Shown: in pieces, positions 7,974 through 16,376 of the stretch
How the letters are laid out: each line of letters opens with the position of its first letter
How positions within the stretch are numbered: the stretch's first letter is position 1
Source: a virus
Virus record (IMG/VR): IMGVR_UViG_3300035660_000027
Coordinates: 1 to 43,647 of that record
Length of the DNA: 43,647 nucleotides
Reading direction: 5' to 3' (one strand)
The notes under the pieces: generated by a model
Seen by the model: the letters and a program-made list of their open reading frames with translations, nothing else
Databases searched by the model: none
Told to the model about the DNA's origin: nothing
Program-made: the position numbers and the translations under genes

Positions 7974-9619
7974 TTCTGTGCCATTACCTTTGGTACGATT
8001 GTTGTGTTGGGTTCAAGGTTTTCAATCTCATCCTGAATGCGCTTGTGCAAATCCGGCCTATTGAGTTCCTTGGCAATGGCTGTTGCCAGAACCGCGGAAG
8101 CAACCTTTTTCCTCGTTGAACTCGCATTTGCCCACTGGCGAACAGCTTGAGCGGTGCCAGGCTTGGACATGAGATGCTGAAACACGCTAGGTCCCTTCGG
8201 CGGATCAAGTGCTTTCTGCAAAGTTTTCAGATTGGGCTCTGCCAAAATTGCGTCCTGTATTGCTTCGATTGATCCAGCCGTACCTTTGCCGGCCAACCAC
8301 TTTGCACCGGCACCGATGCCCATGATGGTGTAAGGACCGCCCGGAATGATACCATGCAGAAGATGGCCGGCAATGTTGTCCAAGCTGAAACTCATGATGT
8401 TTTTAGGAGCAGCCGACCCTAAGCCTCTAAGAATCTGTTGAAATGTTCCACCGCCCTTGGCTACGTTTTCCACTCTAGTCGCCGCTTCGGGTGAAACAGC
8501 TCTCAGCATCCTCATTTTCTTTTCGTTCTTGGCAAACTGCCGAAATTCGGTGGAAAGCGCATCATCCAAGTTCTGGTGTGATCGCTGGCTCATTCTTAGT
8601 TGGGCACGATCGGCTATGTGCTTTACCTCTAATGCAGTAGACGCCTTGGCATAGTCCTTCATGCCTTCAGTAAGGGTCTTGCCCTCCATGAACTGACCCA
8701 TATACTCATCGAGAGAATCCTTCATCATCCTGCCTATGGCGCGCTCATTGACATCGGCGCTGCCGCTTACGCTCCGTATTTGCTGACGGAGTTGATGAAT
8801 GTCCTTGATCGTTGTCGTTGGTACCGCCGGATCGAGTTGACTGATTAGTTCCGGGTTCCTGGCAAGCGTTCTAGCCCGCGCCTCCGCATTGATCGACAAC
8901 GGAATGAACTGCTTGGATGGTTCTTTTGTTGCCAAAAGATTGTCAAACTCACGAAAGAGAGCCTTTGCTGACTTGTGAATACGAGGATTATACCCCTCCG
9001 CAGCAGCCTTGGCTTTAAGGTCCGTGACGATCGGATCTAGTGTCGTTGTCGGCAATGCCTCTTCTGAAGCCTTGGCAACATTCATCTGTGCCCCGGCTTG
9101 TGTCTTTAATGCCGCAGCTCTTTGTGCTGCCGGCAAAGGCTTTTCAGGCAAGGTAGCAATTCGTTCCGGCAGATTGGCAACTCGAGCTGCGTCCTCTGCT
9201 GCGATTGCGCCCTTAACTCCCTTGGCTGCAACAGCTTCCGGCACAAGAGCCAAGGTGACAATATCGGTGGCAACCCCTTTAGGGTCTGTAGCTACTGCCT
9301 TTTTCCAACCCTCCTCAGTCAAATACCTGTCGTATAGGTGTTTTGCCACTTTCTCGGCCATACCAGGAATGCTAGATGGCTCTGTGATGGCTTTGTAGGC
9401 GCCTCGAGCCAAAGCAGGGATAGTTTCGGTGCCAGGTACGGGTGGAAAATACGGGTGCTGTTGAGCTTCCTCTTGAGTTTGACGAGTTAGAGTTTTGCCA
9501 CCTTCGGCAAAGGCTTCCCCCCAAGACTGAGAGGGGGCTTCTGCCGGCGCAAACATAGTCTTAAAGTCAGGTGTTTCTCCTTGTGATTCAGGTGCAAACA
9601 TCGACTTGAAATCAGGCAC
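7970..9619 (-). CDS. Putative internal virion / DNA ejection protein (large)
   Basis: The 549-residue, helix-rich protein is third in a run of ejection-type genes. Its N-terminus carries a tandem duplicate, PDFKSMFAPESQ then PDFKTMFAPAEA. Long Ala/Lys/Glu helices follow, then a Gly-rich hydrophobic stretch (HGIIPGGPYTIMGIGAGAKWL) that might insert into membrane. Gene order after the neck proteins matches P22-like phages, where three ejection proteins are released with DNA. Its start overlaps the stop of the preceding gene by one base. No enzymatic motif was recognised. Confidence 0.65.
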   Translation of the reverse strand: MPDFKSMFAPESQGETPDFKTMFAPAEAPSQSWGEAFAEGGKTLTRQTQEEAQQHPYFPPVPGTETIPALARGAYKAITEPSSIPGMAEKVAKHLYDRYLTEEGWKKAVATDPKGVATDIVTLALVPEAVAAKGVKGAIAAEDAARVANLPERIATLPEKPLPAAQRAAALKTQAGAQMNVAKASEEALPTTTLDPIVTDLKAKAAAEGYNPRIHKSAKALFREFDNLLATKEPSKQFIPLSINAEARARTLARNPELISQLDPAVPTTTIKDIHQLRQQIRSVSGSADVNERAIGRMMKDSLDEYMGQFMEGKTLTEGMKDYAKASTALEVKHIADRAQLRMSQRSHQNLDDALSTEFRQFAKNEKKMRMLRAVSPEAATRVENVAKGGGTFQQILRGLGSAAPKNIMSFSLDNIAGHLLHGIIPGGPYTIMGIGAGAKWLAGKGTAGSIEAIQDAILAEPNLKTLQKALDPPKGPSVFQHLMSKPGTAQAVRQWANASSTRKKVASAVLATAIAKELNRPDLHKRIQDEIENLEPNTTIVPKVMAQK

Positions 9620-10707
9620 TATTGGCCTCCGGACAGGAAGTGTGCCGCCGCACCTGCGCCATAGAGTTCATCAAATGCCTTAATAGCCTCGGGGTTCTTG
9701 GCATATTGCCTCAATAGAGTAATCTTATCAGGGCTAGGAATTGGCCTAGCGTTCGGTCCAACACTTATTTGAGTAGCCCCCGGAACAGCAGGGCCAACAT
9801 TAGGAGTGGCGGCTTGCTGTGGTGTAGCTGTAGCACCTTCCCCATAGTCCTGTTCAATACCCTTCTTGAGCCTAGCCTTAGCCCCTACAGCCCAATCCCG
9901 AAGTTTCTTGACCTCTGCACGATATGAATCTTCATCTTGGGCCGAATCCAAAGCAGATATTCTTTGGTTCATGGTATTGAACTCGATAACTGCCAAACGT
10001 CCAAATCCTGCCGTTCCAGAAGTAGAGGCGTCCTTCAAGTCCTGGAATGTTCCTAGCTTGGCCTGATCCATCAATTGCTTTTGTTTGATGCTTAAATTAG
10101 CCGCAGGACTACCAGCTACATTGGGAATATATGCCCCCTTCCAGCCTGTAACACTACCTAGATACGGCGAACTGGTTAAGTCGTCGATGTTTTGGATCAT
10201 AGCATCAAGACCACCGGTTATGATCTGATACTTGTTTTCCAAAACCTCTTTTGGAGGCAGAGGCTTGGCCTTTTTCTGCTGTTGCCATTCCTCAAACGAT
10301 ACGGGTTTAGTCTCTCCCGTAGGCGTTGCTCCGGTAGGTTGCTGTCCCTGACTTTGTGCAAATAGATAATTCTTAATGTCGGGAGTTTCCCCGCCTTGTC
10401 GTGCTCTCAACGCTAGATCCGCTTCCTGATAGGGCGTCATTTGTGGCCCCTGAAGCGTCTTGTACGCAGTTGCTAATCCTTGCGCTCCCTGAATATCTCC
10501 AATCCCCATCAGCTTCATAATGCCAGCTTTGGGATCTTCCCCGCTCATCAATCCGGAAAGGGCATCCTTACGCGCAGCCTGTAACTCTTTCTGCTTCTGA
10601 TACTCAGCCTGTTGCTGCTGAAATAGCTGTGACTTGCGGTACTGCCCGATAAGGTTCTCGACGTTGCCGGTGAAATCTATTGATGGCGGCGCGAAGGGAT
10701 TAGGCAT
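9619..10707 (-). CDS. Putative internal virion / ejection protein (middle)
   Basis: The 362-residue protein has a Gln/Lys-rich helical N-terminal part (QYRKSQLFQQQQAEYQKQKELQAARK), Pro/Thr linkers and a conserved-looking core: DLTSSPYLGSVTGWKG ... MDQAKLGTFQDLKDASTSGTAGFGRLAVIEF. Low complexity with alternating helices is typical of phage ejection proteins. It is sandwiched between two further ejection-type genes. Function is inferred from context. Confidence 0.6.
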   Translation of the reverse strand: MPNPFAPPSIDFTGNVENLIGQYRKSQLFQQQQAEYQKQKELQAARKDALSGLMSGEDPKAGIMKLMGIGDIQGAQGLATAYKTLQGPQMTPYQEADLALRARQGGETPDIKNYLFAQSQGQQPTGATPTGETKPVSFEEWQQQKKAKPLPPKEVLENKYQIITGGLDAMIQNIDDLTSSPYLGSVTGWKGAYIPNVAGSPAANLSIKQKQLMDQAKLGTFQDLKDASTSGTAGFGRLAVIEFNTMNQRISALDSAQDEDSYRAEVKKLRDWAVGAKARLKKGIEQDYGEGATATPQQAATPNVGPAVPGATQISVGPNARPIPSPDKITLLRQYAKNPEAIKAFDELYGAGAAAHFLSGGQ

Positions 10708-10718
10708 GAATTATTATC

Positions 10719-11504
10719 CTATGCAGGAGCCCAGTTACCTTGAGCCCAATCTGGCGTAGAACCCACTGTGCTCCACGAGCTTTCAGGAATAGACGGTGCA
10801 CCGCCACCGAACAAGCCACTCATCCCTCCGCTCATGCCAAGCTCCGCAATGGAGAACAGGGCATTCAGCGTATTGGATGCACCACCGGATTCCGCGGCAT
10901 AGATGTTCTGTGGCAAGGCACTTTGCGCTTGTCCTATGGTGGCGTATTTCTGTGCTTGGATGTCAGCTAGGGATTTGCCCTTACCGATCTGGGCGCCGCC
11001 GATCTGACCATAAGCATTGGACTGACCTAGAGCTCCGGCGGTTTCCTGTCCAAATCCGTGCGAGAGATTAGTGAGCCATTGCTGAAAGTCCTGATTGGAT
11101 AGGTTATGGGCATAATCCATAGCGTTCATGTCAGCCTGACCAAACTGACCCACTGAAGCTCCTACCCGTCCTAGACCCTCCAAACCCTGTCCTAGCGTGT
11201 ATTCATAGCCAGGAGACGCGGTAAACTGATTTCGGGCCGCATCGACCTGCTCCGGTGTGCCCTGTCCTAACGCTCCATAGTATGTCTCGACTGCCGGCTT
11301 ACCCTGATTGAAAATGGTCTGCCAAGGCGCAAGAGATTGCTGGTAGGAGGCTATCCCTGTGTCATAAGCCGGTCCGACCAACTGAGTTTGTTTCTTGGCT
11401 GACTTCTTGGCTGCTTGCGTTGCCGCCGCGGCAGATTGCTTTGCCGCATCAACACCCGTCGATCCGGTGAACAATCCAGCCAAATTACCGAAAAAGTCTG
11501 ACAT
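10719..11504 (-). CDS. Putative DNA injection (pilot) protein (small)
   Basis: The 261-residue, Ala/Gly/Gln-rich protein starts MSDFFGNLAGLFTGSTGVDAAKQSAAAATQAAKK. The segment SPGYEYTLGQGLEGLGRVGASVGQFGQADMNAMDYAHN resembles a motif common to phage injection proteins, and a glycine-rich hydrophobic tail (MSGGMSGLFGGG) follows. The position just after neck genes and before two larger helical proteins fits an ejection set of three, as in P22-like phages. Confidence 0.65.
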   Translation of the reverse strand: MSDFFGNLAGLFTGSTGVDAAKQSAAAATQAAKKSAKKQTQLVGPAYDTGIASYQQSLAPWQTIFNQGKPAVETYYGALGQGTPEQVDAARNQFTASPGYEYTLGQGLEGLGRVGASVGQFGQADMNAMDYAHNLSNQDFQQWLTNLSHGFGQETAGALGQSNAYGQIGGAQIGKGKSLADIQAQKYATIGQAQSALPQNIYAAESGGASNTLNALFSIAELGMSGGMSGLFGGGAPSIPESSWSTVGSTPDWAQGNWAPA

Positions 11505-11516
11505 GCCCTTGATCCT

Positions 11517-11783
11517 TTACGGCTCGGTCGCCATAACTTGAACTACACCTGTAGCAAAAATGACGCATATCTGTGACTTACCTGCACCGTTGTCCCGGCA
11601 GAACACTCGTCCCGTATTGGCCGGCCCGTTGACAGGATCGGTTATCTCGGAGATTTCGATATAGGACTGCCGGATGTCCGGTCTGGTCGGCAGCGCCCAT
11701 TCCCAGAAATAGCGATACCACGGCAAGGCCATCCTGCCGCTTTTCTCGGACAAAGGCGTATCTGGTGGTGGTAGCGCCGTCAT
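11517..11783 (-). CDS. Small virion protein with fibre-type C-terminal module
   Basis: The 88-residue protein has an N-terminal segment ALPPPDTPLSEKSGRMALPWYRYFWEW, of a kind common in small phage structural proteins, and a C-terminal half (GPANTGRVFCRDNGAGKSQI ... FATGVVQVMATEP). That half matches the end of the fibre-like protein at 272-1435. The ATG overlaps the stop of the ATP-grasp gene (ATGA). It is probably a virion component; the shared module may be an assembly or attachment element. Confidence 0.6.
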   Translation of the reverse strand: MTALPPPDTPLSEKSGRMALPWYRYFWEWALPTRPDIRQSYIEISEITDPVNGPANTGRVFCRDNGAGKSQICVIFATGVVQVMATEP

Positions 11784-13156
11784 CTGCGTCCTAGAGCCTC
11801 AGAGAGATCGTCTGACAGGCTTTTCTTTCTTCCCGATAACAGGGAAGCCAAAGAGTTTGTGTCCTCCTTGGCCTCCTCTGCCTCGTCTGGAGTCGCATCG
11901 GAGAACAAGTCAATGCCAAAGTCAGCTAGTTTCTTGATTTCACCTACCGCCTCGTCCAAACTGTCTTGCATGGAGTGTATACAGTATCCCTCGACCTGAT
12001 CCGCCACCTTCTTGACGTTGGCGATAGCTTCCTCCATCGTGTCGCCTAATGCAACCGCGGCGCCGATCTCCGGCAGTCCTACGGCTTGAGGCACGACATA
12101 ATTTCGCCCGTTCAGCATGGTTCGATTGCGGAGCTTGACGCTGTTAGCGAGTGATTTCGGAAACTCAACCGCTTGCCAGTTGGAGTCGGCCCATTGACTG
12201 TGAAGAAGCAGCTCGGCACCCCACGGCGCCGCAAATTCAGGTTCGACCAGCTCACCAGCCGCACCGTGCCATATCACGTCGGCGAGGTTGGTAATCATGG
12301 TCTGAAACAACTCCCCCGGCGGACTACCCATCCGGCAACAGGGATCTATGGAATATGCAATACCGTCCTTGGTTATCCTGAGTTCATTGGCAAAGAAGTT
12401 ACGGTAGCGGAAGGCGCGGAGAGTAGAACTTATCTTTGCGTTCGTCTCTCTGATCTGGTCCGGTAACTCCTTATAAGGCTTCGTCGTCATAATCAAACAA
12501 CGGTCCTTGACCTCGATGCCGGCCATCGCGTTCTGCATGAACTTGCCGTCGATCGAGTAGCCGTCATAGGAAACCTCGACCGCATCGTCGATCGCATCCT
12601 CGACAATGAACTCCAGCACGTTTTTCTTGGCCCCTAGCTTGTACTCCATCTCGTCCAACTGTGGCTCGGTCAGCTTGTAGTTCTTGGAGCAGAACGTCTC
12701 CATATCCCCCCTTGTTTTGGATACCTTGACGTAGACGTTCTTGTGGTCCTTCAGGTACTCCCTCAAATTATCCAGACCCTTGACGATCTTGTAGCCGCCT
12801 ACGTCGATGCCAACCGACTCCATGTGTCCCTTGGCCCAAACGCGGTCGAGCTCCAGATCCTCGCCCATGCGAGAACCCCACACGCGCTTGCCTAGCGACT
12901 CCAAGTGAATCTGCTCCGGCCCCTTGTACACATCAGGGTACACGAACAGGTCGATCTCATCGAGATAAGGCCAGATCGAGTCGATGCGAGTGACCCCTGG
13001 AAGCCCCTTGCCGATCAGGACCGAATTGCTCTTCGGGAATGCCGACTCCCAGGGGCAGGTGTAGAATACGTCCTTGAAATGCGGGGCCAAGGTAACGGCA
13101 AGCTCTACGAATAGCCCGTTATCGACCACACATGCTGTCTTGGACTTGAGGCTCAT
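11780..13156 (-). CDS. ATP-grasp ligase-like enzyme
   Basis: The 458-residue protein has PurD/carboxylase-type ATP-grasp features. These are a lysine-bearing strand (NVYVKVSKTRGDMETF), an acidic adenine-side strand (LEFIVEDAIDDAVEVSYDGY) and a metal/phosphate site FFANELRI ... YSIDPCCRMGSPPGE, with the expected E ... D-P-x-x-R pattern. A C-terminal VALGDTMEEAIANVKKVADQV resembles the small domain ending PurD-like enzymes. About 60 charged residues follow as a tail. Such enzymes join a carboxylate to an amine or thiol with ATP. It is ATGA-coupled to the AdoMet-decarboxylase-like gene upstream, suggesting a two-step pathway. Substrates are unknown. Confidence 0.7.
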   Translation of the reverse strand: MSLKSKTACVVDNGLFVELAVTLAPHFKDVFYTCPWESAFPKSNSVLIGKGLPGVTRIDSIWPYLDEIDLFVYPDVYKGPEQIHLESLGKRVWGSRMGEDLELDRVWAKGHMESVGIDVGGYKIVKGLDNLREYLKDHKNVYVKVSKTRGDMETFCSKNYKLTEPQLDEMEYKLGAKKNVLEFIVEDAIDDAVEVSYDGYSIDGKFMQNAMAGIEVKDRCLIMTTKPYKELPDQIRETNAKISSTLRAFRYRNFFANELRITKDGIAYSIDPCCRMGSPPGELFQTMITNLADVIWHGAAGELVEPEFAAPWGAELLLHSQWADSNWQAVEFPKSLANSVKLRNRTMLNGRNYVVPQAVGLPEIGAAVALGDTMEEAIANVKKVADQVEGYCIHSMQDSLDEAVGEIKKLADFGIDLFSDATPDEAEEAKEDTNSLASLLSGRKKSLSDDLSEALGRR

Positions 13157-13521
13157 GCGTTCCCCGGTAGGCTTAGTGATCCGCTCATAGAGTCAATCAC
13201 CACCAACTCCTGATCGACTTCCAGCCAATGAACGACTTGCCGCTCATCGAACTTCTTGCAGGAGTTGATCGCAAAATACACCCCGTCATGGTCAGGCCAG
13301 GTATCAATGGTCAGAAAGCTCTCGGTAATCGGCTGCACCATCGTCAAGCCGTTGCCACCTTTGTCGTTGACGGGATAGCGCCAGGTCTGAGGAAGGCCGG
13401 TGGCATTCATGTTCATCAACTTAGCGGCGTCCCATAAAAATGTTCGCCACTGCGGCTCGGTTTTCGTGCCCCGTAAGGAAAGAGATAAAACCCAAATGCG
13501 CCGTCCAAATTCCTCAGTCAT
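13153..13521 (-). CDS. AdoMet decarboxylase (SpeD)-like protein, altered processing site
   Basis: The 122-residue protein contains ITESFLTIDTWPDHDGVYFAINSC, closely resembling the pyruvoyl-enzyme core of bacterial AdoMet decarboxylases (ES-H-L-x-I-H-T-W-P-E ... C). By that alignment Glu67-Ser68 is the self-cleavage pair and Cys88 matches the conserved acid/base cysteine, with exactly the family spacing. The processing histidine is replaced by Asp73. Length fits the short bacterial class. The activity may be changed or lost. It is ATGA-coupled to the ATP-grasp gene and follows the gp10-like gene by 13 bp. Confidence 0.6.
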   Translation of the reverse strand: MTEEFGRRIWVLSLSLRGTKTEPQWRTFLWDAAKLMNMNATGLPQTWRYPVNDKGGNGLTMVQPITESFLTIDTWPDHDGVYFAINSCKKFDERQVVHWLEVDQELVVIDSMSGSLSLPGNA

Positions 13522-13534
13522 CTAATGGCAACCC

Positions 13535-15052
13535 CTATTTCTCCGTGAAAAACGCCGTCATGTTGCTGCCACCGCCAACCAACCCGAAATGCACCGCGGA
13601 CGGCACCGCTAGACGCCACCGGCGCCCCTGCGGGCCTGACATCCCGGTGCGGCGTACCGTAATTCTCCGTAGGGACTTTTGCTGACGCCCCAACTCCCGA
13701 AACCGGGGATTCGACCAAGTAACCCCACCGTCATTAGACCATGACACTTCCGCATAAGGGTTGGTCTGGTCAGGGTCATGCCCGTCGATTATCCCTACTC
13801 CGGTGGTAAACTCGAAATCTGCCCTATGTACCGTGACAAACGCCGGGAAGTCCTCGACCGGCAGACTCTCGATCTCAGGGATGAACGGTTGATCGACTTC
13901 CTTGTACACGGTGCTGTCGATTTCCAGCATTCGCCCTTGAGCCAGGGTATCCCCGCAAAGCCAGGTATTGAAGGCAAAGACCGAACCCGTCAGCCTCGAG
14001 CGGGTGCTGAGATAGGATTTGCGCTCATGCCAGCGTGACTTCCCAATATCGGGCTCCAGGCAAAGCACCCAACTAAACTCGTCATTGGAAATCTGAAAGA
14101 ACGGCACACCGTCAGAGACGTAAACCAAAGCCTCTAAATCCGCGGTAGCACCTTTAATCAACCGTTGTAGTTGCGGTGGTGAAACGTCGATCGGCTGCGA
14201 GGTCTGCAACTGCCTTACAGTGTAATCAGAGGCGACATATAACGGCGGCTGACCGAACTCAGGCTCGAATCCCGCAACGGCATGATGGTTAATCAATCCA
14301 GGGGTCATGTTGAACCCCTGCCGGCTTAACGGAAATCCAGTAGGGTTGATCGGCGGACCCCACGTTTCGATGGTGGAGTTTCCCATGACGTACAGATAGC
14401 CGTTGTACGAAACGAGCTGGATCACTCCATCTGGGTCTGAGTTGGCATTCGCCAGGTTGAGCGTGTTGATCGTCGTGACGTTTACGTTGGTCGATAACAG
14501 ATTTCCATTGCCATACCCGAAAATGAGGAACCCATAAATACCGACAACACAGGTCGGAGAGCCTACATTTATATCAGGGTATGCAGAGATCGAGGTCGTC
14601 GTAACTGAGAATGTTCCGGCTTGGCACACCAGAACAATGTCGGGAGTCGGGGCCTTGTTGTTTCTGGCAAAGAAGACCTTATCGGTCCCGGAAACCGCGC
14701 CTATCTTGGTTGATGCACCGCCTTGAACGATCGTCCAAACAAACTCGCCAAACACCCCATACAGGACATTGTTTACGAAAATACCCCCGCGGTACACCCC
14801 GGTAGGAAGCGGCACGGTTTGTCCGGTAGCGAAAAACGGCTCGAAAGGCGTCCAGTACGTCCAGCCTAACGCGGTAGCCGTTTGTGACCCATATGCCGTC
14901 ACACCGGGAGATCGGTGGTAGATAGCCCCCGATTTCTCTCCTATCGGCTCGGCATAGCAGTTAATCAGCCGGCCGGAGTTCTCCTGCGGCTTGATGCCGG
15001 GAGACGTGGAAAGCGGCCAGATGATAGGGGTTCCATCGGTTTTTTTAGCCAT
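13535..15052 (-). CDS. P22 gp10-like head-completion / DNA-stabilisation protein
   Basis: The 505-residue, beta-rich protein contains WPLSTSPGIKPQENSGRLINCYAE, YHRSPGVTAY and SRQGFNMTPGLINHHAVAGF, all typical of P22 gp10-like packaged-DNA stabilisation proteins (tail hub). Trp/Tyr-rich blades follow (STIETWG, YVASDYTVRQL). It caps the portal after packaging. It follows the gp4-like gene by one base, the same order as in P22-type neck modules. Confidence 0.8.
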   Translation of the reverse strand: MAKKTDGTPIIWPLSTSPGIKPQENSGRLINCYAEPIGEKSGAIYHRSPGVTAYGSQTATALGWTYWTPFEPFFATGQTVPLPTGVYRGGIFVNNVLYGVFGEFVWTIVQGGASTKIGAVSGTDKVFFARNNKAPTPDIVLVCQAGTFSVTTTSISAYPDINVGSPTCVVGIYGFLIFGYGNGNLLSTNVNVTTINTLNLANANSDPDGVIQLVSYNGYLYVMGNSTIETWGPPINPTGFPLSRQGFNMTPGLINHHAVAGFEPEFGQPPLYVASDYTVRQLQTSQPIDVSPPQLQRLIKGATADLEALVYVSDGVPFFQISNDEFSWVLCLEPDIGKSRWHERKSYLSTRSRLTGSVFAFNTWLCGDTLAQGRMLEIDSTVYKEVDQPFIPEIESLPVEDFPAFVTVHRADFEFTTGVGIIDGHDPDQTNPYAEVSWSNDGGVTWSNPRFRELGRQQKSLRRITVRRTGMSGPQGRRWRLAVPSAVHFGLVGGGSNMTAFFTEK

Positions 15053-15053
15053 A

Positions 15054-15446
15054 TCATTGACTGATGATCGGATCCCTGATTGCCGTGCCTCGAGCAGCCC
15101 GCTCGATCACCATGACTTGCGGGGTTTTGGTCGGTACCCCTAAACGTCTCAAAACACCCTCAGACGCAGCCTTGCCCGCTTCGCCGGTCGCCGCGCTCAT
15201 AACCCCAAACGCCGGCCCGATGGCAAACCCCATCCTGCGAGACAGCTCGGTGAAATAAATCTCGTTGATGGAGTCGATCGTGGAGGCTTGGAAGATAATC
15301 CCGTCAGCCAACATGCGGGCGTATTCGGACCTTAGCGTTTCCAGAACGTAGTTCATGTCCTCGGACGCAGGGGTTTCGTCCGCGGCAATGATGTTCAAAT
15401 CCCGGAGCGTGCGAATCGCTAAATCGTTTGTCGTGAATTGGGTCAC
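15054..15446 (-). CDS. P22 gp4-like head-tail connector
   Basis: The 130-residue helical protein starts MTQFTTNDLAIRTLRDLNIIAADETPASED and has ALxx-type helices followed by INEIYFTELSRRMGFAIGPAFG. This is characteristic of gp4-type tail accessory/adaptor factors that bind the portal ring. P22 gp4 is somewhat longer. The neighbouring gp10-like gene supports the assignment. The start overlaps the upstream stop by ATGA. Confidence 0.75.
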   Translation of the reverse strand: MTQFTTNDLAIRTLRDLNIIAADETPASEDMNYVLETLRSEYARMLADGIIFQASTIDSINEIYFTELSRRMGFAIGPAFGVMSAATGEAGKAASEGVLRRLGVPTKTPQVMVIERAARGTAIRDPIISQ

Positions 15447-15625
15447 TGTTTGAGCATCTGCATCATCATCTGCACCAGCATCATAGCCCCTTGTGGGCCA
15501 ATACGCTGAATGATGCCCTGTGCGAGCTGCTGAAGCATTTGAGGGTTAGGCTGTTGCGGAGCACCTTGTTGCGGAGGAGCGCCTTGCGGGGCGCCGCCCA
15601 TCAATCCCATCATTCCATCGGGCAT
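15443..15625 (-). CDS. Met/Gln/Pro-rich small protein
   Basis: The 60-residue protein is of strikingly low complexity: MPDGMMGLMGGAPQ, a PQQ-rich middle and a C-terminal amphipathic helix IIQRIGPQGAMMLVQMMMQMLKQ. It is ATGA-coupled to the gp4-like gene. The family is not recognised. Similar small Met/Gln-rich proteins occur next to neck genes in related phages and may be assembly factors or virion components. Confidence 0.6.
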   Translation of the reverse strand: MPDGMMGLMGGAPQGAPPQQGAPQQPNPQMLQQLAQGIIQRIGPQGAMMLVQMMMQMLKQ

Positions 15626-15638
15626 GGTGTTTCCTTAT

Positions 15639-15815
15639 TTATGGGTACAGAGTACCGACGATGAAATCAGCCAGGGTCCGTCGCCATTGCCCAACAGATT
15701 CATTCTTGGGTTGAGGAACGACGATACTCAAGCCGCTCGATGAGTTTCCCGCAGAGCCGGCAAGCGTCATGGTGCCGTCAGCGTTGCTGGTTGCCGTCAG
15801 GGTAATGGTTGCCAT
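15639..15815 (-). CDS. Mini beta protein 1 of a four-gene cluster
   Basis: The 58-codon ORF starts MATITLTATSNADGTMTLAGSAGN and ends in an amphipathic segment VGQWRRTLADFIVGTLYP. The start shares the NADGT turn between two beta strands with its neighbour at 15821. It is too short for many gene finders but fits exactly between flanking genes on the late strand. Role unknown, possibly a small decoration protein. Confidence 0.6.
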   Translation of the reverse strand: MATITLTATSNADGTMTLAGSAGNSSSGLSIVVPQPKNESVGQWRRTLADFIVGTLYP

Positions 15816-15820
15816 GTCGC

Positions 15821-16006
15821 TTACTCAGGCAGCGATAGGACAGTGGCAATCACGCTCTTCAGACCTTGCACGAGGCGCTTGGTCTGGCCGGCGGACGTGG
15901 TGCAGTTCACAACATGCTGACCCCAGGAAATTCCTGCCGTGGTGGAGCATAGCGCATCAACGGAACCGTCAGCATTGGAAGTGAGTACGATCGTGCAGGT
16001 CGCCAT
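15821..16006 (-). CDS. Mini beta protein 2 of a four-gene cluster
   Basis: The 61-residue product, MATCTIVLTSNADGSVDALCSTTAG..., shares the SNADG turn with mini protein 1 and ends in a helix RLVQGLKSVIATVLSLPE. A GGAGAA run precedes its ATG. Spacing to both neighbours is 5-12 bp, consistent with one polycistronic message. Function unknown. Confidence 0.6.
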   Translation of the reverse strand: MATCTIVLTSNADGSVDALCSTTAGISWGQHVVNCTTSAGQTKRLVQGLKSVIATVLSLPE

Positions 16007-16018
16007 AGTAGTTCTCCT

Positions 16019-16192
16019 TTAACGCATGTTCTCTTTGATGATCTTGGCAATCTCGTTCGCAATCGACGTTGCCGATCCGTACAAGGTCGTAGACGGCGTA
16101 TCGACGGTTGCGGTGAGATTGTATGTTCCGGGTGCGGTCGCCGTCATGTCGGCGGGATTCGTCACCACGATGGTCATAGGGCCGAAAGCCAT
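16019..16192 (-). CDS. Mini beta protein 3 of a four-gene cluster
   Basis: The 57-residue product, MAFGPMTIVVTNPADMTATAPGTYNL..., ends ANEIAKIIKENMR. Strand-turn-strand followed by a short C-terminal helix mirrors the other three members, though sequence identity is low. Its ATG lies within 10 bp of the upstream stop, with an AGGAGG-like sequence between. Function unknown. Confidence 0.6.
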   Translation of the reverse strand: MAFGPMTIVVTNPADMTATAPGTYNLTATVDTPSTTLYGSATSIANEIAKIIKENMR

Positions 16193-16202
16193 GTCATGCC
16201 TC

Positions 16203-16376
16203 CTAAGTGAGTTTCAACAGAGGAATGGATTGACCAACCCATCCCTTTGCGATGTTCATAAGCCTCCCCAAACTTTGGGTGGTAACAGTCTGTCCGGCAC
16301 TTCCACCACCGGAGGCCGTTGAAATCGTTGCGGTGCCGTCGCCGTTATCGGTAAATGTAATGGCAAGACTAGCCAT
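16203..16376 (-). CDS. Mini beta protein 4 of a four-gene cluster
   Basis: The 57-residue product, MASLAITFTDNGDGTATISTASGGG..., has an NGDGT turn equivalent to NADGT in members 1 and 2 and a C-terminal helix LGRLMNIAKGWVGQSIPLLKL. It overlaps the end of the glycosyltransferase gene at 16369 by 8 bp. Probably a virion-associated small protein. Confidence 0.6.
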   Translation of the reverse strand: MASLAITFTDNGDGTATISTASGGGSAGQTVTTQSLGRLMNIAKGWVGQSIPLLKLT

